Source: Bacteroidota bacterium (GTDB lineage Bacteria > Bacteroidota > Bacteroidia > JAHEXY01). From it: a DNA stretch of 64,000 bases. Each line of letters starts with the position of its first letter. The first letter of the stretch is position 1. A program made the position numbers and the translations under genes. The notes beneath the pieces are model-generated. The model was not told the origin of the DNA, made no database searches, and worked only from the letters and a program-made list of their open reading frames with translations. The stretch is from positions 57,745-121,744 of the forward strand of contig JAHEXY010000013.1 of the NCBI GenBank assembly GCA_023251875.1, given 5' to 3'. Below are positions 62,934 to 64,000 of the stretch, piece after piece.

Positions 62934-64000
62934 ATGAATATGAAACAATACCATTTAACTAAACGCTCAACAAGAAAGTTTGCTTTATCATTATTCATAA
63001 TAATGAGTTTACTTTTGGCAAGCCACAATTTATTTGCTGCCACATCTTTTAATGGAGCTACAGTAAATTCAGCACAAACAATATGCTCCGGAAGTGTACC
63101 AACTGCATTAACACTAACTATTAGTACTTGTAGTGGAGCTTCTGCCTATTCAATTAGTGCTTATGAATGGCAAGAATCTGCTGATGGATCTACAGGATGG
63201 ACAAAATGCAGTACTGGCATTGTTGCAACTAATCCTCCTAGTTATACACCTCCTTCTCTAAGCTCAACAAAATACTACCGTTGTAAAATTACTGTTACGG
63301 GCGTTTGTATAAATATTACATCGCCATATTATACAACAGGTGTAAAAATAACAGTAACTAGTGTTACTGCTCCCACAGCAAATATTCCTACTTATACAGG
63401 AGGATGTTCCGGCAGTACAGCTGTATTTACCGAATCATCAACAGGAAGTGGGTATGCTTATCAATGGAGTTATAGCACAGATGGAACAATCTATACAACA
63501 ATAAGTGGAGCTACAAATCAAACATATACCACACCAACACTCAGCAGTAGTTATAATAACTATAAATATAAGTGCACAGTTACTGCAACCAGTGGTAGCT
63601 GTTCGGCCATTACAACATCAAGCCCTGTTACATTAACAGTAACTAGTGTTACTGCTCCCACAGCAAATACTCCTACTTATACAGGAGGATGTTCCGGCAG
63701 TACAGCTGTATTTACCGAATCATCAACAGGAAGTGGGTATGCTTATCAATGGAGTTATAGCACAGATGGAACAATCTATACAACAATAAGTGGAGCTACA
63801 AATCAAACATATACCACACCAACACTCAGCAGTAGTTATAATAACTATAAATATAAGTGCACAGTTACTGCAACCAGTGGTAGCTGTTCGGCCATTACAA
63901 CATCAAGCCCTGTTACATTAACAGTAACTAGTGTTACTGCTCCCACAGCAAATACTCCTACTTATACAGGAGGATGTTCCGGCAGTACAGCTGTATTTAC
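62934..64000 (+). CDS. Secreted Ig-like tandem-repeat protein, 3' partial
   Basis: ATG 62934 (or the in-frame ATG 62940) opens a frame that continues past the window edge; at least 355 residues are visible. A signal peptide (about 15-37; FALSLFIIMSLLLASHNLFAA) is followed by an Ig-like domain (about 40-139; SGSVPTALTLTIS, YEWQESADGSTGW, YYRCKITVTG). Copies of a 95-residue domain follow, starting at 63351, 63636 and 63921, each with SSTGSGYAYQWSYSTDGTIY, SYNNYKYKCTVTATSGSCSA and paired cysteines. It is probably a surface adhesin; the missing C-terminus likely carries a T9SS domain (inference). It follows the 2,024-aa gene by 174 bases. Confidence 0.8.
   Translation, partial: MNMKQYHLTKRSTRKFALSLFIIMSLLLASHNLFAATSFNGATVNSAQTICSGSVPTALTLTISTCSGASAYSISAYEWQESADGSTGWTKCSTGIVATNPPSYTPPSLSSTKYYRCKITVTGVCINITSPYYTTGVKITVTSVTAPTANIPTYTGGCSGSTAVFTESSTGSGYAYQWSYSTDGTIYTTISGATNQTYTTPTLSSSYNNYKYKCTVTATSGSCSAITTSSPVTLTVTSVTAPTANTPTYTGGCSGSTAVFTESSTGSGYAYQWSYSTDGTIYTTISGATNQTYTTPTLSSSYNNYKYKCTVTATSGSCSAITTSSPVTLTVTSVTAPTANTPTYTGGCSGSTAVF
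63351..64000 (+). repeat. 285-bp tandem repeats (at least 2.3 units)
   Basis: Units start at 63351, 63636 and 63921, exactly 285 bases (95 codons) apart. The first two units differ only at one position (ATT versus ACT near the start of the unit). The array continues beyond the window. Confidence 0.95.

Noticed and set aside
63351..64000. Regular repeats suggesting a CRISPR array
   Set aside because: The 285-bp units are contiguous, coding, in one frame and without spacers.

Overview
The window is AT-rich DNA from a member of the Bacteroidota. Four lines of evidence support this. At least eight genes have the phylum's sigma-factor promoter (TTTG near -33, TANNTTTG near -7). Several secreted proteins end in type IX secretion (T9SS) sorting domains. 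There are two TonB-dependent receptors plus a TamL lipoprotein. A THX ribosomal protein is present. The gene set (class I aldolase FbaB, AccD, membrane pyrophosphatase, HutH, MurQ, PdxH, RuvB) fits a free-living heterotroph, probably near Chitinophagales/Saprospirales. The exact lineage cannot be read from the sequence.

Layout. 1-7.7 kb: a GT9 glycosyltransferase cut by the window edge, RNase P RNA on the minus strand, a lipase-like hydrolase, two HEAT-repeat proteins, a DUF2461 protein, accD, fbaB and pdxH. 7.8-14.4 kb: a small CarboxypepD-regulatory-domain protein with no canonical start codon for its signal peptide, a TonB-dependent receptor, a Ppx/GppA phosphatase and an ABC exporter pair. 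14.6-19.5 kb: a membrane pyrophosphatase with an unusual cysteine-rich tail, a frameshifted peptide-precursor-like gene, a 52-aa membrane peptide, an ICMT-like methyltransferase and a GT2. 19.7-33 kb: T9SS cargo, ABC-F protein, methyltransferase, FecA-like receptor, DEAD-box helicase, ABA4-like protein, THX, hutH, ruvB and a CrtC/AttH-like T9SS protein. 33-45.6 kb: a small basic protein, second helicase, murQ, DUF6341/DUF6427-like pair with purQ, tamL, TrmH-family methylase, TlpA-like thioredoxin, beta-propeller lipoprotein and M28 peptidase.

45.6-64 kb is the accessory part. A complete 2,722-bp IS1595-type transposon lies at 45648-48369. It has 25-bp perfect terminal inverted repeats and an exact 8-bp target duplication. 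Besides its transposase it carries a higBA toxin-antitoxin pair and a retropepsin-like protein. Next come three T9SS cargo genes, one flanked by two ~110-bp direct copies of a structured, terminator-ended sequence. Then a three-gene hipB-hipS-hipT toxin-antitoxin operon, a 2,024-aa RHS/SpvB-like exported protein, and a secreted protein built of near-identical 285-bp tandem repeats that runs off the window.

Smaller themes: short palindromic repeats sit at gene ends, next to one start codon, and in frame inside the M28 peptidase gene. Four convergent gene pairs end in a shared TTAA. Four small genes (32-57 aa) and two edge-truncated genes are annotated in addition to the long open frames. No tRNA, CRISPR array or prophage was seen.
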